Assembly (NCBI RefSeq): GCF_007954625.1
Contig: NZ_CP042420.1
Location: 383,501 to 447,500 of the forward strand
Reading direction: 5' to 3'
Length of the DNA stretch: 64,000 nucleotides
Origin: Leuconostoc lactis
Lineage (GTDB): Bacteria > Bacillota > Bacilli > Lactobacillales > Lactobacillaceae
Every line of letters starts with the position of its first letter. The first letter of the stretch is position 1. Shown here in pieces: positions 49,346-59,809 of this stretch. Both the position numbers and the translations under genes were made by a program. The notes beneath the pieces were generated by a model, which worked only from the letters and a program-made list of their open reading frames with translations, was not told the origin of the DNA and made no database searches.

Positions 49346-50444
49346 CGCTATCATCCTCATAACTTTCCAAACGCGCGTCAAAGTCATCTTCTGATTCGTT
49401 AAAGCGCATGATATGAATATCTTCTGGATCAAACGTCAAGCCAACGCGTTCACCAATCGTTGATTTGTTTGTGGCTTGCACTTGCCATTCATTCCCATCA
49501 TCATCAATAGCTGTGATTTCGTAATAATCACCACGGAATGACTGATCATCAATCGTGACCACCAACTTACCGTTTTCAACACTCGTCAAATCCAAATCTT
49601 CAGGACGAATAACCACTTCAACCTTTTCATTTGGTCGCATACCGGCGTCGACGTTTTCAAAGTCTTTACCCGTAAAGTGAACCAGATAGTCCGCCTTCAT
49701 AACACCATCTAAAATATTAGATTCGCCAATAAAGTCAGCCACGAAGTGGTTGATTGGTTCATCATAAATATCTTCTGGTGAGCCATTTTGTTGGATGACC
49801 CCGTCATTCATGACATAAATCCAATCAGACATAGCCAACGCTTCTTCTTGATCATGTGTGACAAAGACAAACGTAATGCCCAAACGTTGTTGGATTTCGC
49901 GTAATTCATACTGCATGTCTTTACGCAACTTATAGTCCAACGCTGACAAAGGTTCATCCAACAATAGCACTTCCGGATCATTCGCTAATGCTCGCGCAAT
50001 GGCAACACGCTGCTTTTGGCCACCTGACAATTCATTAATTTCACGATCCGCATACGCTGACAGCTTAACGAGGTCCAGCATTTCCATGACTTTTGTCTTG
50101 ATATCAGCTTTATTCATGCCCTTAATGCTAGGGCCAAAGGCAACATTATCAAAAACATCCATATTGGGGAATAGGCCATAATCTTGAAAAACCGTATTCA
50201 TATGCCGTTTTTCAACCGGCACGTCATTGATCACGTTTCCCTCAAACAATATCTCGCCATGTGTCGGCGTTAATTGGCCTGAAATTAAATTAAGAATCGT
50301 AGTCTTTCCCGATCCTGAAGGCCCTAGCAACGTGTAAAACTTACCCGCTTCTAGCGCTAAATCAATGTTCTTTAGAACTTCGTTGTCATCATAAGATAAA
50401 CCAACGTTCTTAAATTCAATAATTGGTGTTGATGTGTTAGTCAA
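49329..50444 (-). CDS. potA: Polyamine ABC transporter ATPase PotA
   Basis: 371 aa from a TTG at 50444 with GAGGG 7 bases ahead. Walker [10 protein letters not shown], signature [12 protein letters not shown], Walker [12 protein letters not shown], and a C-terminal TOBE-type domain (about 290-355). An acidic tail ends the protein. First gene of potABCD. Confidence 0.95.
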   Translation of the reverse strand: MTNTSTPIIEFKNVGLSYDDNEVLKNIDLALEAGKFYTLLGPSGSGKTTILNLISGQLTPTHGEILFEGNVINDVPVEKRHMNTVFQDYGLFPNMDVFDNVAFGPSIKGMNKADIKTKVMEMLDLVKLSAYADREINELSGGQKQRVAIARALANDPEVLLLDEPLSALDYKLRKDMQYELREIQQRLGITFVFVTHDQEEALAMSDWIYVMNDGVIQQNGSPEDIYDEPINHFVADFIGESNILDGVMKADYLVHFTGKDFENVDAGMRPNEKVEVVIRPEDLDLTSVENGKLVVTIDDQSFRGDYYEITAIDDDGNEWQVQATNKSTIGERVGLTFDPEDIHIMRFNESEDDFDARLESYEDDSDDVKA

Positions 50445-50475
50445 TTCCCAACCCTCACTTTTAGTCAATAGAACT

Positions 50476-50481
50476 ATTGTA
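50476..50481 (-). promoter_or_regulatory. -10 element of the potABCD promoter
   Basis: Extended -10 TGA TACAAT 32 bases before the potA TTG. The -35 region falls within the terminator of the upstream transporter gene. Confidence 0.45.
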
Positions 50482-50484
50482 TCA

Positions 50485-50521
50485 AGAAAAGCACGCAAGT
50501 TCATTACCTGCGTGCTTTTCT
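50485..50521 (-). terminator. Terminator of the MFS transporter gene
   Basis: 13-bp stem (50485-50497 with 50509-50521) overlapping the stop codon. Confidence 0.85.
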
Positions 50522-51714
50522 TATGATAAGATTTTATGTTGTTTTTCCACTAAAACAATTGCAATCGTCATCAAAATGAACAAAATGATCATCACCACGA
50601 TTTGCGGTACCCAACTATGGAACCAACCATAACCATAACCAAATAACGCTGGCCCTAGGGCAGCAATGACATACCCACCACTTTGCGCCATACCAGATAA
50701 TTCTGCGGTTTGAATTGGTGTCGTTGTTTTCAAGCTAAAGGTTGTCATGAGATAAGGGAATAAAATCGACGTGCTTACCCCAATCAATAGATTGACACTT
50801 AACCAATAGCCAAAATGGTTATTGGGCACTAAGAGCAACAGATAGCCCACAATCCCAATCACCGAAGACACACCAACCAACCATTGCCGACCAACAGACG
50901 ATAAACGGGCAACAATCGTTGGAACTGTCAGAGCAAACGGTAACCCGATCAAGGCATTAATACCGGCAAACACACTCGCGACTGATGCCGATAGACCAGT
51001 TTGAATCGCCATTGTCGGTCCCCAAGCCATTAAAATGTAAAACATAGCCGATTGGACACCAGCAAAATACAACAGCAACCACGCATACCGATTACGCCAA
51101 ACATGCGCATTTTTTGGTCGCTTCACACCAGTTGGTGTAGTGGCTAATGAGTGCGGATGCTTGGCAGCAAAGCGCACATTGGGTAACCACACTAGAAAAG
51201 CAATACCGATTACCGTTGTTAATAACAAAATAAACACGTGCCAATGCGTTGCTTCAGCAATCGGCGCCGATAACCCTGCACCAACTGCGGTGGCTAACAT
51301 CATACTAAAGGTAAACGTTGACGTCATCGGCCCAACTTTATTGGGAAAGTACAACCGAATCACACTGGGCAAGAGGACATTCATATGGGCGATTCCAACC
51401 CCAATCAATAATGTCCCAATATAAAGGAGCGGTGTGTTGATAATCCGAATCCACGAGCCGACAACCATCACAACCAGCATCACGGCAAAAGTCCGTTCTA
51501 AGCCTAACTTTTCTGCTGTCTTTGGTGCAATAGAGGAAAAAATTGCAAAGGCGATCAGTGGTATTGTCGTCAAAATACCAAGCTGGCCAACTGGGACGTG
51601 TTGTGTTTTGGCGATATGTGAAATAATCGGTGGAATCGACGTAAACGGAATACGCAAGACCATACCAATCACGATAATGCCCGGTATCAAAAACTTACTG
51701 TGCTGTTTCAGCAT
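50521..51714 (-). CDS. MFS transporter, CynX/NimT-like
   Basis: 397 aa with about twelve hydrophobic segments and a charged central loop (about residues 185-205). The early [14 protein letters not shown] block and overall layout are those of the CynX/NimT subfamily (cyanate or nitroimidazole-type transporters), whose substrates are mostly unknown. GAGGAG lies 5 bases before the ATG. Monocistronic between hairpins. Confidence 0.88.
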   Translation of the reverse strand: MLKQHSKFLIPGIIVIGMVLRIPFTSIPPIISHIAKTQHVPVGQLGILTTIPLIAFAIFSSIAPKTAEKLGLERTFAVMLVVMVVGSWIRIINTPLLYIGTLLIGVGIAHMNVLLPSVIRLYFPNKVGPMTSTFTFSMMLATAVGAGLSAPIAEATHWHVFILLLTTVIGIAFLVWLPNVRFAAKHPHSLATTPTGVKRPKNAHVWRNRYAWLLLYFAGVQSAMFYILMAWGPTMAIQTGLSASVASVFAGINALIGLPFALTVPTIVARLSSVGRQWLVGVSSVIGIVGYLLLLVPNNHFGYWLSVNLLIGVSTSILFPYLMTTFSLKTTTPIQTAELSGMAQSGGYVIAALGPALFGYGYGWFHSWVPQIVVMIILFILMTIAIVLVEKQHKILS

Positions 51715-51738
51715 AAATTCTCCTCAATTTATCGACAC

Positions 51739-51772
51739 AAAACGGCGTCACCCGATTGGGTGACGCCGTTTT
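51739..51772 (-). terminator. fusA terminator
   Basis: Perfect 15-bp stem (51739-51753 with 51758-51772) with four T. Confidence 0.85.
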
Positions 51773-51838
51773 AACTGGACCGTCTGTCAGTATTATCTAC
51801 TGAATAAACTCATAATCTACGGTATCAGATTAATAGCA

Positions 51839-53953
51839 TTAATCTTCTTTGTTACCGCTGTTCTTGATAATTTCGTCTTGGATGTTCTTTGGCACAGCTT
51901 CATAGTGATCAAAGACCATTTGGAATGTACCACGACCTTGTGTTGCTGAACGCAAAGTCGTTGCATAACCAAACATTTCTGACAAAGGCACCTTCGCCTT
52001 AACTGCCAAAACAGGACCACGAGATTCTTGACCTTCGATCATACCACGGCGTGCTGAAACGTGTCCCATCACATCACCAAGGTTATCTTCAGGGGCAACA
52101 ATGTCAACCGCCATGATTGGTTCAAGAATAACTGCACCGGCTGTCTTTGAAGCTTCCTTCAAGGCCAATGAGGCAGCAATCTTAAAGGCTGCTTCAGAAG
52201 AATCGACATCGTGGTATGAACCATCATACAACTTAGCCTTCAAGTCAACCAATGGGAATCCAGCCAAAGGACCAGCATTCAAAGCATCCTTCAAACCAGC
52301 TTCAACTGATGGAATGTATTCACGAGGCACAACACCACCGACGATGGCGTCTTCGAATTCGAAGCCGGCACCTTCTTCGTTTGGTGAGAATTCGATGTAA
52401 ACATCACCATATTGTCCCTTACCACCAGATTGACGCTTGAAGTATCCACGCGCTTGCACTGTTTGTGTAAAGGCTTCACGGTAAGCAACTTGTGGGGCAC
52501 CAACTGTTGCTTCAACGTTGAATTCACGGCGCATACGATCAACCATGATATCCAATTGCAATTCACCCATACCAGCGATCAAAGTATCACCAGTTTCAGG
52601 GTTTGTTGTGGCACGGAATGATGGATCTTCTTCCGCCAACTTTTGGATGGCATTTGACAACTTGTCTTGGTCAGCCTTAGTCTTTGGTTCGATAGCCAAT
52701 TCGATAACTGGTTCTGGGAATTCCATTGATTCAAGAATCAATTGGTGGTCCACAGCAGTCAAAGAATCACCAGTTGTTGTGTTCTTCAAACCGATTGCCG
52801 CAGCAATATCACCAGAGAAGACTTCTTCGATTTCTGTACGTGATGTCGCGTGCATTTGTAGCAAACGACCAACACGTTCACGTGTGTCAGAAGATGTGTT
52901 TTGTACGTATGAACCTGATTGCAAAGTACCAGTATACACACGCATAAATGTCAAACGACCAACGAAAGGATCAGTCATGATCTTAAATGCCAAAGCAGCA
53001 AATGGCTTGTTATCATCGGCAATCAATTCAACTTCTTCACCAGTCTTTGGATCAGTAGCAGTATATGGCTTAACATCCAAAGGTCCTGGCAAGTAGTCAA
53101 CAACCGCGTCCAACATCATTTGCACACCCTTATCCTTGTAGGCTGAACCTGCAAGCACTGGGTAGAATTGCAATGCCAAAGTGGCACGACGGATCGCTGC
53201 CTTCAATTCATCAACAGAAATGTCTTCACCTTCAAGGTACTTTTCCATCAATTCATCATCAACATCAGCAACTGCTTCGATCAACGTGTTACGCTTTTCT
53301 TCGGCTAGTTCCTTCAATTCGGCAGGGATTTCACGTGGTTCCCACTTTTCACCCAAGTCATCAACTGGGTAGTAAGCTTCTTGTGTAATCAAGTCAATGA
53401 TAGCTTCGAAGTCATCTTCGGCACCGATTGGCCATTGGATAGCTTCAGCATTAACTTGCAAACGTTCATGAATTGAGTCAACTGACATTTCAAAGTCAGC
53501 ACCCATCTTATCCATCTTGTTAACGAAGACAATACGTGGCACGTCATATGTTGTAGCTTGACGCCAAACAGTTTCTGTTTGTGGTTCAACACCGGCAGCA
53601 CCATCAAGCACGGCTACGGCACCATCAAGCACACGCAAAGCACGTTCAACTTCGATTGTGAAGTCCACGTGACCTGGTGTATCGATGATGTTAACACGGT
53701 AAGGTGTCTTAGCGAATTGGTCAAAGAATCCACGCCATACCGCTGTTGTAGCGGCTGATTGGATTGTGATTCCACGTTCCTTTTCTTGTTCCATGAAATC
53801 CATTTGTGAAGCACCATCGTGTGTTTCACCAATCTTGTGAATTTTACCTGTGTAGTACAAGATACGTTCCGTAGTGGTTGTCTTACCCGCATCGATGTGG
53901 GCCATGATACCAATGTTACGTGTACGTTCTAGTGGGTATTCACGTTTTGCCAT
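51839..53953 (-). CDS. fusA: Elongation factor G
   Basis: 704-aa translocase GTPase. G1 AHIDAGKTT (about 17-25), G3 [10 protein letters not shown]4 NKMDKMGAD, then domains II-V. Standard length. 201 bases separate it from rpsG, with two hairpins and a possible promoter of its own, so its level can be set apart from S12/S7. Confidence 0.98.
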   Translation of the reverse strand: MAKREYPLERTRNIGIMAHIDAGKTTTTERILYYTGKIHKIGETHDGASQMDFMEQEKERGITIQSAATTAVWRGFFDQFAKTPYRVNIIDTPGHVDFTIEVERALRVLDGAVAVLDGAAGVEPQTETVWRQATTYDVPRIVFVNKMDKMGADFEMSVDSIHERLQVNAEAIQWPIGAEDDFEAIIDLITQEAYYPVDDLGEKWEPREIPAELKELAEEKRNTLIEAVADVDDELMEKYLEGEDISVDELKAAIRRATLALQFYPVLAGSAYKDKGVQMMLDAVVDYLPGPLDVKPYTATDPKTGEEVELIADDNKPFAALAFKIMTDPFVGRLTFMRVYTGTLQSGSYVQNTSSDTRERVGRLLQMHATSRTEIEEVFSGDIAAAIGLKNTTTGDSLTAVDHQLILESMEFPEPVIELAIEPKTKADQDKLSNAIQKLAEEDPSFRATTNPETGDTLIAGMGELQLDIMVDRMRREFNVEATVGAPQVAYREAFTQTVQARGYFKRQSGGKGQYGDVYIEFSPNEEGAGFEFEDAIVGGVVPREYIPSVEAGLKDALNAGPLAGFPLVDLKAKLYDGSYHDVDSSEAAFKIAASLALKEASKTAGAVILEPIMAVDIVAPEDNLGDVMGHVSARRGMIEGQESRGPVLAVKAKVPLSEMFGYATTLRSATQGRGTFQMVFDHYEAVPKNIQDEIIKNSGNKED

Positions 53954-53988
53954 TGTGAGTTATCTCCTGGTTTTTGTTCTATATGCAA

Positions 53989-54021
53989 CAAAAAGCGACA
54001 CAGAATTGTGTTCGCTTTTTG
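53989..54021 (-). terminator. Terminator-like hairpin in the rpsG-fusA gap
   Basis: AAAAAGCGA/TCGCTTTTT plus CACA/TGTG with one bulge and a T-run on the minus strand. It is followed by fusA 36 bases later, so it would act as an attenuator. Confidence 0.65.
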
Positions 54022-54022
54022 A

Positions 54023-54049
54023 CGGTAAAAGCCAATAGCGTTTTACCAT
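54023..54049 (-). other. Second hairpin in the rpsG-fusA gap
   Basis: GGTAAAA/TTTTACC arms around a GC/GC inner pair, directly upstream of the terminator-like hairpin in the transcript. Confidence 0.5.
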
Positions 54050-54057
54050 CTACTGTC

Positions 54058-54085
54058 ATTTTACACTATTTATTGTGACCGTGAA
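54058..54085 (-). promoter_or_regulatory. Possible fusA promoter
   Basis: Minus strand -35 TTCACG (54080-54085), 16-base spacer, -10 TAAAAT (54058-54063). Confidence 0.4.
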
Positions 54086-54154
54086 CAATTAAATTCTAAG
54101 CAACAATAAATCAACGTAAGCAGTCATGACACAAACTGAATTGCGCCACGCATT

Positions 54155-54625
54155 TTACCAACGATAGTGCGCAAATGCACGGTTAGCTTCAGCCATCTTG
54201 TGTGTGTCTTCGCGCTTCTTTACAGATGCACCAGTGTCATTAGCGGCGTCCATGATTTCCTTAGCCAAACGTTCATCCATTGTGTGTTCGTTACGCAAAC
54301 GTGAGTAGTTTACCAACCAACGCAATCCCAATGTTGTACGACGGTCTGGGCGTACTTCGATTGGCACTTGGTAGTTAGATCCACCAACACGGCGAGCCTT
54401 AACTTCCAATACTGGCATGATGTTTTCCATAGCTTGTTCGAAAACTTCCAATGGATCGTTACCAGTAGCTTCCTTGATACGATCAAAAGCATCGTACAAG
54501 ATAGTTGACGCAGTTCCACGCTTACCATCAAGCATCAACTTGTTGATCAAACGTGAAACGAGCTTTGAGTTGTAAATTGGGTCAGGCAAAACTTCCTGAC
54601 GCTTAGTATAACCTTTACGTGGCAT
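54155..54625 (-). CDS. rpsG: Ribosomal protein S7
   Basis: 156 aa, standard. [20 protein letters not shown] start and the [20 protein letters not shown] block. Nucleates the 30S head and regulates the str operon in E. coli. 15 bases after rpsL. Confidence 0.98.
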   Translation of the reverse strand: MPRKGYTKRQEVLPDPIYNSKLVSRLINKLMLDGKRGTASTILYDAFDRIKEATGNDPLEVFEQAMENIMPVLEVKARRVGGSNYQVPIEVRPDRRTTLGLRWLVNYSRLRNEHTMDERLAKEIMDAANDTGASVKKREDTHKMAEANRAFAHYRW

Positions 54626-54640
54626 TTGTCAGTCTCCTTC

Positions 54641-55054
54641 TTACTTCTTTGGCGCCTTTGTGCCGTACTTTGAACGTGATGTCTTACGTCCATCAACACC
54701 AGCTGTATCCAATGCACCACGGATGATGTGGTAACGTACACCAGGCAAATCCTTAACACGACCACCACGGATCAAAACAACAGAGTGTTCTTGCAAGTTG
54801 TGACCAATACCTGGGATATATGCTGTAACTTCGTACAAGTTTGAAAGACGAACACGGGCGTACTTACGCAAAGCTGAGTTAGGCTTCTTTGGTGTCATTG
54901 TACCAACACGTGTTGCAACACCACGCTTTTGTGGTGCAACATTGTTTGTTGCTTTCTTCTTCATTGAGTTATAGCCGAAGTTCAAAGCTGGTGACTTTGA
55001 CTTAGTCGCCTTTGACTTACGAGGCTTGCGAACCAATTGGTTAATTGTAGGCAT
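54641..55054 (-). CDS. rpsL: Ribosomal protein S12
   Basis: 137 aa. The [11 protein letters not shown] and [14 protein letters not shown] loops carry the lysines whose change gives streptomycin resistance; both are wild type. First gene of the str operon rpsL-rpsG-fusA. Confidence 0.98.
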   Translation of the reverse strand: MPTINQLVRKPRKSKATKSKSPALNFGYNSMKKKATNNVAPQKRGVATRVGTMTPKKPNSALRKYARVRLSNLYEVTAYIPGIGHNLQEHSVVLIRGGRVKDLPGVRYHIIRGALDTAGVDGRKTSRSKYGTKAPKK

Positions 55055-55217
55055 GCTACGGTCTCCTTAAAATTTTATTAGTTACACAGTTCCAGGTGTG
55101 TCATTTCTGTCTTTAAACAAAAATGCTTACTGGAAATCTGCTGACAATTGCCTTTACAGCGCCGTTCAGCACGTTGTGAATAGCTCACAGAACAGATTAC
55201 TTAAAAGCACGTCCAAT

Positions 55218-55245
55218 ATATTACCAGATTGACAGTGATTGTCAA
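55218..55245 (-). promoter_or_regulatory. str operon promoter
   Basis: Minus strand -35 TTGACA (55240-55245), 16-base spacer, extended -10 TGG TAATAT (55218-55223). The -35 is one half of a TTGACA-N5-TGTCAA inverted repeat. The leader is about 155 bases. Confidence 0.7.
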
Positions 55246-55271
55246 TAGGTTTAACAGCATCTCTTTAAAAT

Positions 55272-55320
55272 TTGTGGAAAACAGTTGCTCTTAACAAGTA
55301 TTTTCCACAACGACTGCGTA
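55272..55320 (+). repeat. Inverted pair of DnaA-box-like sites
   Basis: TTGTGGAAAA (55272-55281) and TTTTCCACAA (55311-55320) are exact inverse copies. TTTTCCACA differs from the DnaA box TTATNCACA at one position. They lie between the diverging rpsL and comC genes. Confidence 0.5.
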
Positions 55321-55329
55321 TGATACCTT

Positions 55330-55998
55330 ATGACTATACTCGTTATCTTTCTACTCAATACTTGTTTCATCTCAAGTATCATGTGCCTCAACGATCGCTT
55401 AACTCACAAAATCCCCTTAACTACGCAACGCTCATTTTGTTGGCATTGTGGGCATGTATTGGCTTGGTTTGATCTCATCCCTATCGTGTCGGCACTGTTA
55501 ACCAAAAGCCGCTGTCGCTATTGCCAACACCACTACGGTTATACTTACGTCTTATTTGAATGCCTTGGGGGTATTATTGGGACTTGGCTATTCCCTGAAC
55601 CAGAACTATGGCTAACAGCTCTGTGTCTCTTTTTTCTGGCTTTGGAAGACTGGGACCAACAGACCATTCACGCCAATCTACTCTACCCTTGGCTGGCTTA
55701 CTTGGTATGGACACGTTGGGAAACGCCTCAACTGCTAGTCGTTGGCATGTTTGCCCTGATTTGTCTGTGGCTAATTTACGTGCGCCACGCCCTAGGTAGC
55801 GGGGACTTTCCCGTCCTGATGGTGATTGGTTTAGTGTCATCCCCCATGATTTTGGCGCTGACGCTCCTTACCGCAGCACTCCTGACTTATGGTTATCTCC
55901 ACTATTATACGCGACGATGCGCCCCGTTTGTGCCCTTTTTACTCGTGGGTTGGCTGATTGTCAGCGCCATTGAAAAAGTGACCACATACGTGATGTGA
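55330..55998 (+). CDS. comC: Type IV prepilin-like leader peptidase ComC
   Basis: 222-aa polytopic membrane protease that processes pseudopilins of the DNA-uptake machine. The zinc-binding CWHC...CRYC loop is at about residues 37-65. The two catalytic aspartates lie in ALEDWDQ (about 105-109) and GSGDF (about 151-155). The start ATG has no clear ribosome site, consistent with low or competence-only expression. Alone on the plus strand between rpsL and clpC. Confidence 0.9.
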   Translation: MTILVIFLLNTCFISSIMCLNDRLTHKIPLTTQRSFCWHCGHVLAWFDLIPIVSALLTKSRCRYCQHHYGYTYVLFECLGGIIGTWLFPEPELWLTALCLFFLALEDWDQQTIHANLLYPWLAYLVWTRWETPQLLVVGMFALICLWLIYVRHALGSGDFPVLMVIGLVSSPMILALTLLTAALLTYGYLHYYTRRCAPFVPFLLVGWLIVSAIEKVTTYVM

Positions 55999-56006
55999 TC
56001 ACTTTT
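55974..56006 (-). terminator. Terminator shared by comC and clpC
   Basis: 13-bp stem (55974-55986 with 55994-56006). The single odd pair is G-U on the clpC strand. It overlaps the comC stop. Confidence 0.75.
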
Positions 56007-56007
56007 G

Positions 56008-58482
56008 TTAAGCATGTGTGATGACTTTTTTCTGTGGCTTAATGGTGATGTTAATATCGCCTTGTTTTGCCCCAATCGTCACAACACTATCAGTGGTAAT
56101 ATTGCCACGCAATAGCGCTTCACTTAATGCATCTTCAACTTTTGTTTGTAAGACACGACGAATTGGTCGTGCCCCATATTCTGGATCAAATCCGGCATCA
56201 GCAATCACATCAATCGCGGCTGGTGTGATTTTAACTGAAATTCCTTGTTCAGCAACCCGTTGTAAGATATCACGGCTCATGAGCTTCACAATCGTATGAA
56301 TTTCAGGCTTCGTTAACGGCTCAAAGACGACCGCCTCATCTAGTCGGTTAATAAATTCAGGTCGGAAGGTTTCTTTCAACGTTTCACGAATTTTTTCAGC
56401 AACCGCGGCGTTATCATTTTTCAAGTCAACGGCCCCAAAGCCCATGGCTTTTTCATCACGTAATCTTGTTGCCCCAAGGTTTGACGTCATGATAATAATC
56501 GTATTTCGAAAATCAACCTTGCGCCCCTTAGAATCTGTTAAGAAACCATCATCAAACACTTGCAACATGAGGTTGAAAATATCCTGATGTGCCTTTTCAG
56601 CTTCATCTAACAAGATAACGGAATAAGGATGATTACGGACTTGCTCTGTGAGTTGACCACCCTCATCATAGCCAACATAACCAGGCGCTGAGCCGATCAA
56701 ACGTGAAGCTGACCAACGCTCTTGATATTCAGACATATCGATCCGAATCATATTATCTTCATTACCAAAGACCGCTTCGGCTAAAGCTTTGGCCAATTCT
56801 GTTTTACCAACCCCTGTTGGCCCCAAAAACATAAAAGTCCCAATTGGACGACTTGGATCTTTCAGGCCAGAACGAGCACGACGAATGGCACGCGCAACCG
56901 CAGAAATAGCTTGCTTTTGTCCCACCACACGGCGACCCAACACGGCTTCCAGATTAACGAGTCGTTGCTTTTCGTTCTTTTCAAGTTGTGTTAGTGGCAC
57001 ACCTGTCTGCTGTGAAATCACTTCCGCGATATCTTCAGCCGTCACGTGTAAATCGTATTGTGGCCGGTCAGCCGCTGTTTGATTGGCCATTTTCGCGGCT
57101 AACTTATCTAACTTGTTTTTGACTTTCATTTCTTCAGCACGCAGATCGGCCGCCTTTTCAAAGTCAAGTGCCGTAATGGCTTGATCCTTCGCTTCTGTCA
57201 ATTCAGCTAAACGTAACTGGTTTTTTTGCAGGGCATTTGGCTTATCAACCGCATCAATACGTACTTTAGCCCCAGCTTCATCCATCAAATCAATTGCCTT
57301 GTCGGGCAAGAAACGATCCGTAATATAACGTGATGATAGTTTCACGGCTGCTGCAATCGCTTCATCATCGATTTGCACTTGATGATGCGCTTCAAACTTT
57401 GGTCGAATGCCGGTCAAAATCGCAATGGCGTCTGCTTGTGAGGGTTCATTGACCGTCACTGGTGCAAAACGCCGTTCCAAAGCAGCATCTGACTCCACAT
57501 ACTTTTGATATTCGTCAAAAGTCGTGGCGCCTAATGTTTGAATTTCACCACGTGCTAACGCTGGCTTTAAAATGTTAGAGGCATCGATCGCGCCTTCAGC
57601 ACCACCAGCACCAATCAACGTGTGAAGTTCATCAATAAACAAAATGACTTGTCCATCATGATAAATTTCATCAATGATCTTTTTTAAGCGATCTTCAAAT
57701 TCACCACGATATTTTGTCCCGGCAACTAGTGAACCCATATCCAATGCCATCAGGCGCTTGTTTTTAAGTGAATCAGGCACATCATTGGTCACAATACGTT
57801 GCGCCAAGCCTTCAGCAATTGCTGTTTTTCCAACACCAGGTTCGCCAATCAAAACCGGATTATTCTTCGTCCGCCGTGACAAAATCTGTACGACACGTCG
57901 CACTTCACTCGAACGCCCGACAATCGGATCCATCTTGTTATCCTTGGCTAATTGCGTTAAATCACGTGCCAAACCGTCTAATGTGGGCGTACCCTGTGGC
58001 TGCTGGCGATCATGTTGTTTCATTTGCTTGCGCACGTCCGTCACACCTAACTTACGTAGGATTGCACGCCGCATTTCTTGCAAGTTGGCATCCAAAGCCA
58101 GCAAAATACGTGATGATAAAATACTTTCATCTTGTAAGAGTGCTAAGAGGATATGCTCTGTGCCAACTCGCGGTTGGGCTAACGCCCGTGATTCTTCACC
58201 TGCTTGTCGTAAAATATCAGCCGCCTTTGGTGAATAAGGAAGATAACTATTTTTGTCATAACGTGCTGTCATGCCATAGCCAGTAAAGTGTTCAATTTCT
58301 TCACGAATATCGTCATCCGTCACATTAAACTGGCCTAAAATTTTACTCGCGATACCTTCTTTTTCAATCGCTAAAGCAAGCAAGAGGTGTTCTGTCCCAA
58401 CAGCCTGATGCTTAAAATATTTTGCCTGTTCTTGTGCTAAAACGAGGACGTTTTGCGCACTAGGTGTGTATGTGTTATCCAT
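56008..58482 (-). CDS. clpC: Clp ATPase ClpC
   Basis: 824-aa AAA+ unfoldase that feeds proteins to ClpP. Two Clp N repeats (1-145), first ATPase module GEPGVGKT (about 208), UVR-type segment [14 protein letters not shown] (about 415), and second module GPTGVGKTE (about 545). GGAGG lies 8 bases before the ATG. It stands alone, not in a ctsR-mcsA-mcsB-clpC operon, and no clear CtsR box is seen at its promoter. Confidence 0.95.
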   Translation of the reverse strand: MDNTYTPSAQNVLVLAQEQAKYFKHQAVGTEHLLLALAIEKEGIASKILGQFNVTDDDIREEIEHFTGYGMTARYDKNSYLPYSPKAADILRQAGEESRALAQPRVGTEHILLALLQDESILSSRILLALDANLQEMRRAILRKLGVTDVRKQMKQHDRQQPQGTPTLDGLARDLTQLAKDNKMDPIVGRSSEVRRVVQILSRRTKNNPVLIGEPGVGKTAIAEGLAQRIVTNDVPDSLKNKRLMALDMGSLVAGTKYRGEFEDRLKKIIDEIYHDGQVILFIDELHTLIGAGGAEGAIDASNILKPALARGEIQTLGATTFDEYQKYVESDAALERRFAPVTVNEPSQADAIAILTGIRPKFEAHHQVQIDDEAIAAAVKLSSRYITDRFLPDKAIDLMDEAGAKVRIDAVDKPNALQKNQLRLAELTEAKDQAITALDFEKAADLRAEEMKVKNKLDKLAAKMANQTAADRPQYDLHVTAEDIAEVISQQTGVPLTQLEKNEKQRLVNLEAVLGRRVVGQKQAISAVARAIRRARSGLKDPSRPIGTFMFLGPTGVGKTELAKALAEAVFGNEDNMIRIDMSEYQERWSASRLIGSAPGYVGYDEGGQLTEQVRNHPYSVILLDEAEKAHQDIFNLMLQVFDDGFLTDSKGRKVDFRNTIIIMTSNLGATRLRDEKAMGFGAVDLKNDNAAVAEKIRETLKETFRPEFINRLDEAVVFEPLTKPEIHTIVKLMSRDILQRVAEQGISVKITPAAIDVIADAGFDPEYGARPIRRVLQTKVEDALSEALLRGNITTDSVVTIGAKQGDINITIKPQKKVITHA

Positions 58483-58529
58483 ATTATGCCCTCCATTTTT
58501 TAAGGCAATCGCGTCTCAGATTGACTTAT

Positions 58530-58558
58530 ATTATAACGCACGTGACGGGGTTTAGAAA
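58530..58558 (-). promoter_or_regulatory. clpC promoter
   Basis: Minus strand -35 TTTCTA (58553-58558), 17-base spacer, -10 TATAAT (58530-58535). Confidence 0.55.
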
Positions 58559-58577
58559 CTAATCTGTTTCATAATGC

Positions 58578-58606
58578 AAAAAGCCGAAACAATCGTTTCG
58601 ACCTTT
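58578..58606 (-). terminator. prfB terminator
   Basis: About 12-bp stem including two G-U pairs, centred on CGAAAC/GTTTCG, followed by five T on the minus strand. Confidence 0.8.
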
Positions 58607-58611
58607 ATGGG

Positions 58612-59730
58612 TTAATTTGGGTTTTTTAAACTCAATTGCCATTGCAAATAGGCATTAATGAACGGATCTAAGTCCCCATCAAGTACTTGTTGCGGCTGAT
58701 TGGTTTCGTAGTTCGTTCGATGATCTTTGACCATCTGATAAGGATGTAAGACATACGACCGAATTTGTGATCCCCAGCCGTTTTCCATCTTTTCACCCGT
58801 TAAGGCGGCACGTTCCGCTGCTTGCTTTTCTAATTCAAGCTGGTACAACTTCCCCTTCAACAAACGCATAGCATAGTCACGGTTACCGTACTGCGTCCGT
58901 TCAACAGTTGATGACACAACGATACCGGTTGGTTCGTGCGTCAATCGGACACCGGTTGACACCTTGTTGACGTTTTGTCCACCGGCACCACCTGAACGGA
59001 AAACATCCATCTTGATGTCATCATCACGGACTTCAACTTCAATCGTGTCATCCAATTCCGGCATCACATCGACACTGACGAAACTCGTATGACGACGACC
59101 CGCTGAATCAAATGGTGAGATACGCACAAAGCGGTGCACACCCTTTTCACTCCGTAAGAAGCCATAAGCATTGTGCCCAGAAATCTTAATAGTCGCACTA
59201 TCAATCCCTGCTTCGTCACCAGCGTGATAATCTAACACTTCCACTTGGAAGCCATGCTGCTGAGCCCAACGCGTGTACATCCGATACAAGTTGGCACCCC
59301 AGTCAGTTGATTCGGTACCACCAGATCCTGGATGCACTTCCAAAATGGCATTGTTGGCATCATAAGGTTCAGTTAACAGTTGTTCCAAATTGTAGGCTTC
59401 AACATCTTTTTGAACCTTTTCCACACTGGCCGCTAATTCGGCTGCAGTATCCTCATCTTCCGGATCTTCAGACAACATTTCAATGAGTACAGCGATTTCT
59501 TCTGCCTGATTTGTCAAGTTTAAGAATGAATCCCGACGATTCTTCAAAATATTATTTTCTTCAATGACTTTTTGTGCCTTAACATTATCATCCCAAAAAC
59601 CTGGTTCTGTCATGCGGTTTTCAAAATCAGCGATTTCTTCTGTTAACGCTTCCAGATCCAGTGTGCCACGAAAACGGGCAATATTTTCTTCGATATCTGC
59701 TAAAGCATGTTTAGCATCAATAATTTCCAT
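58612..59730 (-). CDS. prfB: Peptide chain release factor 2, no programmed frameshift
   Basis: 372 aa in one frame. Recognises UGA and UAA stops: SPF tripeptide in [11 protein letters not shown] and hydrolysis motif [11 protein letters not shown] are intact. In most bacteria an in-frame UGA after about 25 codons forces a +1 shift that senses RF2 level. Here the corresponding spot (RGTLDLEA, 59653-59661) reads CTG GAT with no stop, so that autoregulation is absent. AAGGG lies before the ATG. Follows secA after 79 bases. Confidence 0.97.
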   Translation of the reverse strand: MEIIDAKHALADIEENIARFRGTLDLEALTEEIADFENRMTEPGFWDDNVKAQKVIEENNILKNRRDSFLNLTNQAEEIAVLIEMLSEDPEDEDTAAELAASVEKVQKDVEAYNLEQLLTEPYDANNAILEVHPGSGGTESTDWGANLYRMYTRWAQQHGFQVEVLDYHAGDEAGIDSATIKISGHNAYGFLRSEKGVHRFVRISPFDSAGRRHTSFVSVDVMPELDDTIEVEVRDDDIKMDVFRSGGAGGQNVNKVSTGVRLTHEPTGIVVSSTVERTQYGNRDYAMRLLKGKLYQLELEKQAAERAALTGEKMENGWGSQIRSYVLHPYQMVKDHRTNYETNQPQQVLDGDLDPFINAYLQWQLSLKNPN

Positions 59731-59749
59731 TCCAGTATCCCTTCAAAAC

Positions 59750-59771
59750 AAAAACGAACACAAGGTTCGTT
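59750..59771 (-). terminator. Short terminator between secA and prfB
   Basis: AACGAAC/GTTCGTT 7-bp stem, 5-base loop, then TTTTT on the minus strand. A partial terminator is likely. Confidence 0.65.
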
Positions 59772-59809
59772 ATAATTATGCAACCGTCAACCATCAGGCA
59801 TGGTAACTC

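Noticed and set aside
52518..53096. 192-codon antisense frame inside fusA
   Set aside because: Shadow of a highly biased gene; no start signals.
55272..55320. Replication origin at the DnaA-like boxes
   Set aside because: Only two imperfect boxes and no dnaA, dnaN or AT-rich unwinding region with box clusters.
57674..58286. Long antisense frames inside clpC (187 and 172 codons)
   Set aside because: Shadows of the clpC codon pattern; no ribosome sites and clpC itself is fully supported.
58483..58611. CtsR operator at clpC
   Set aside because: No tandem GGTCAAA heptads are present; only chance AGTCAA-like fragments.
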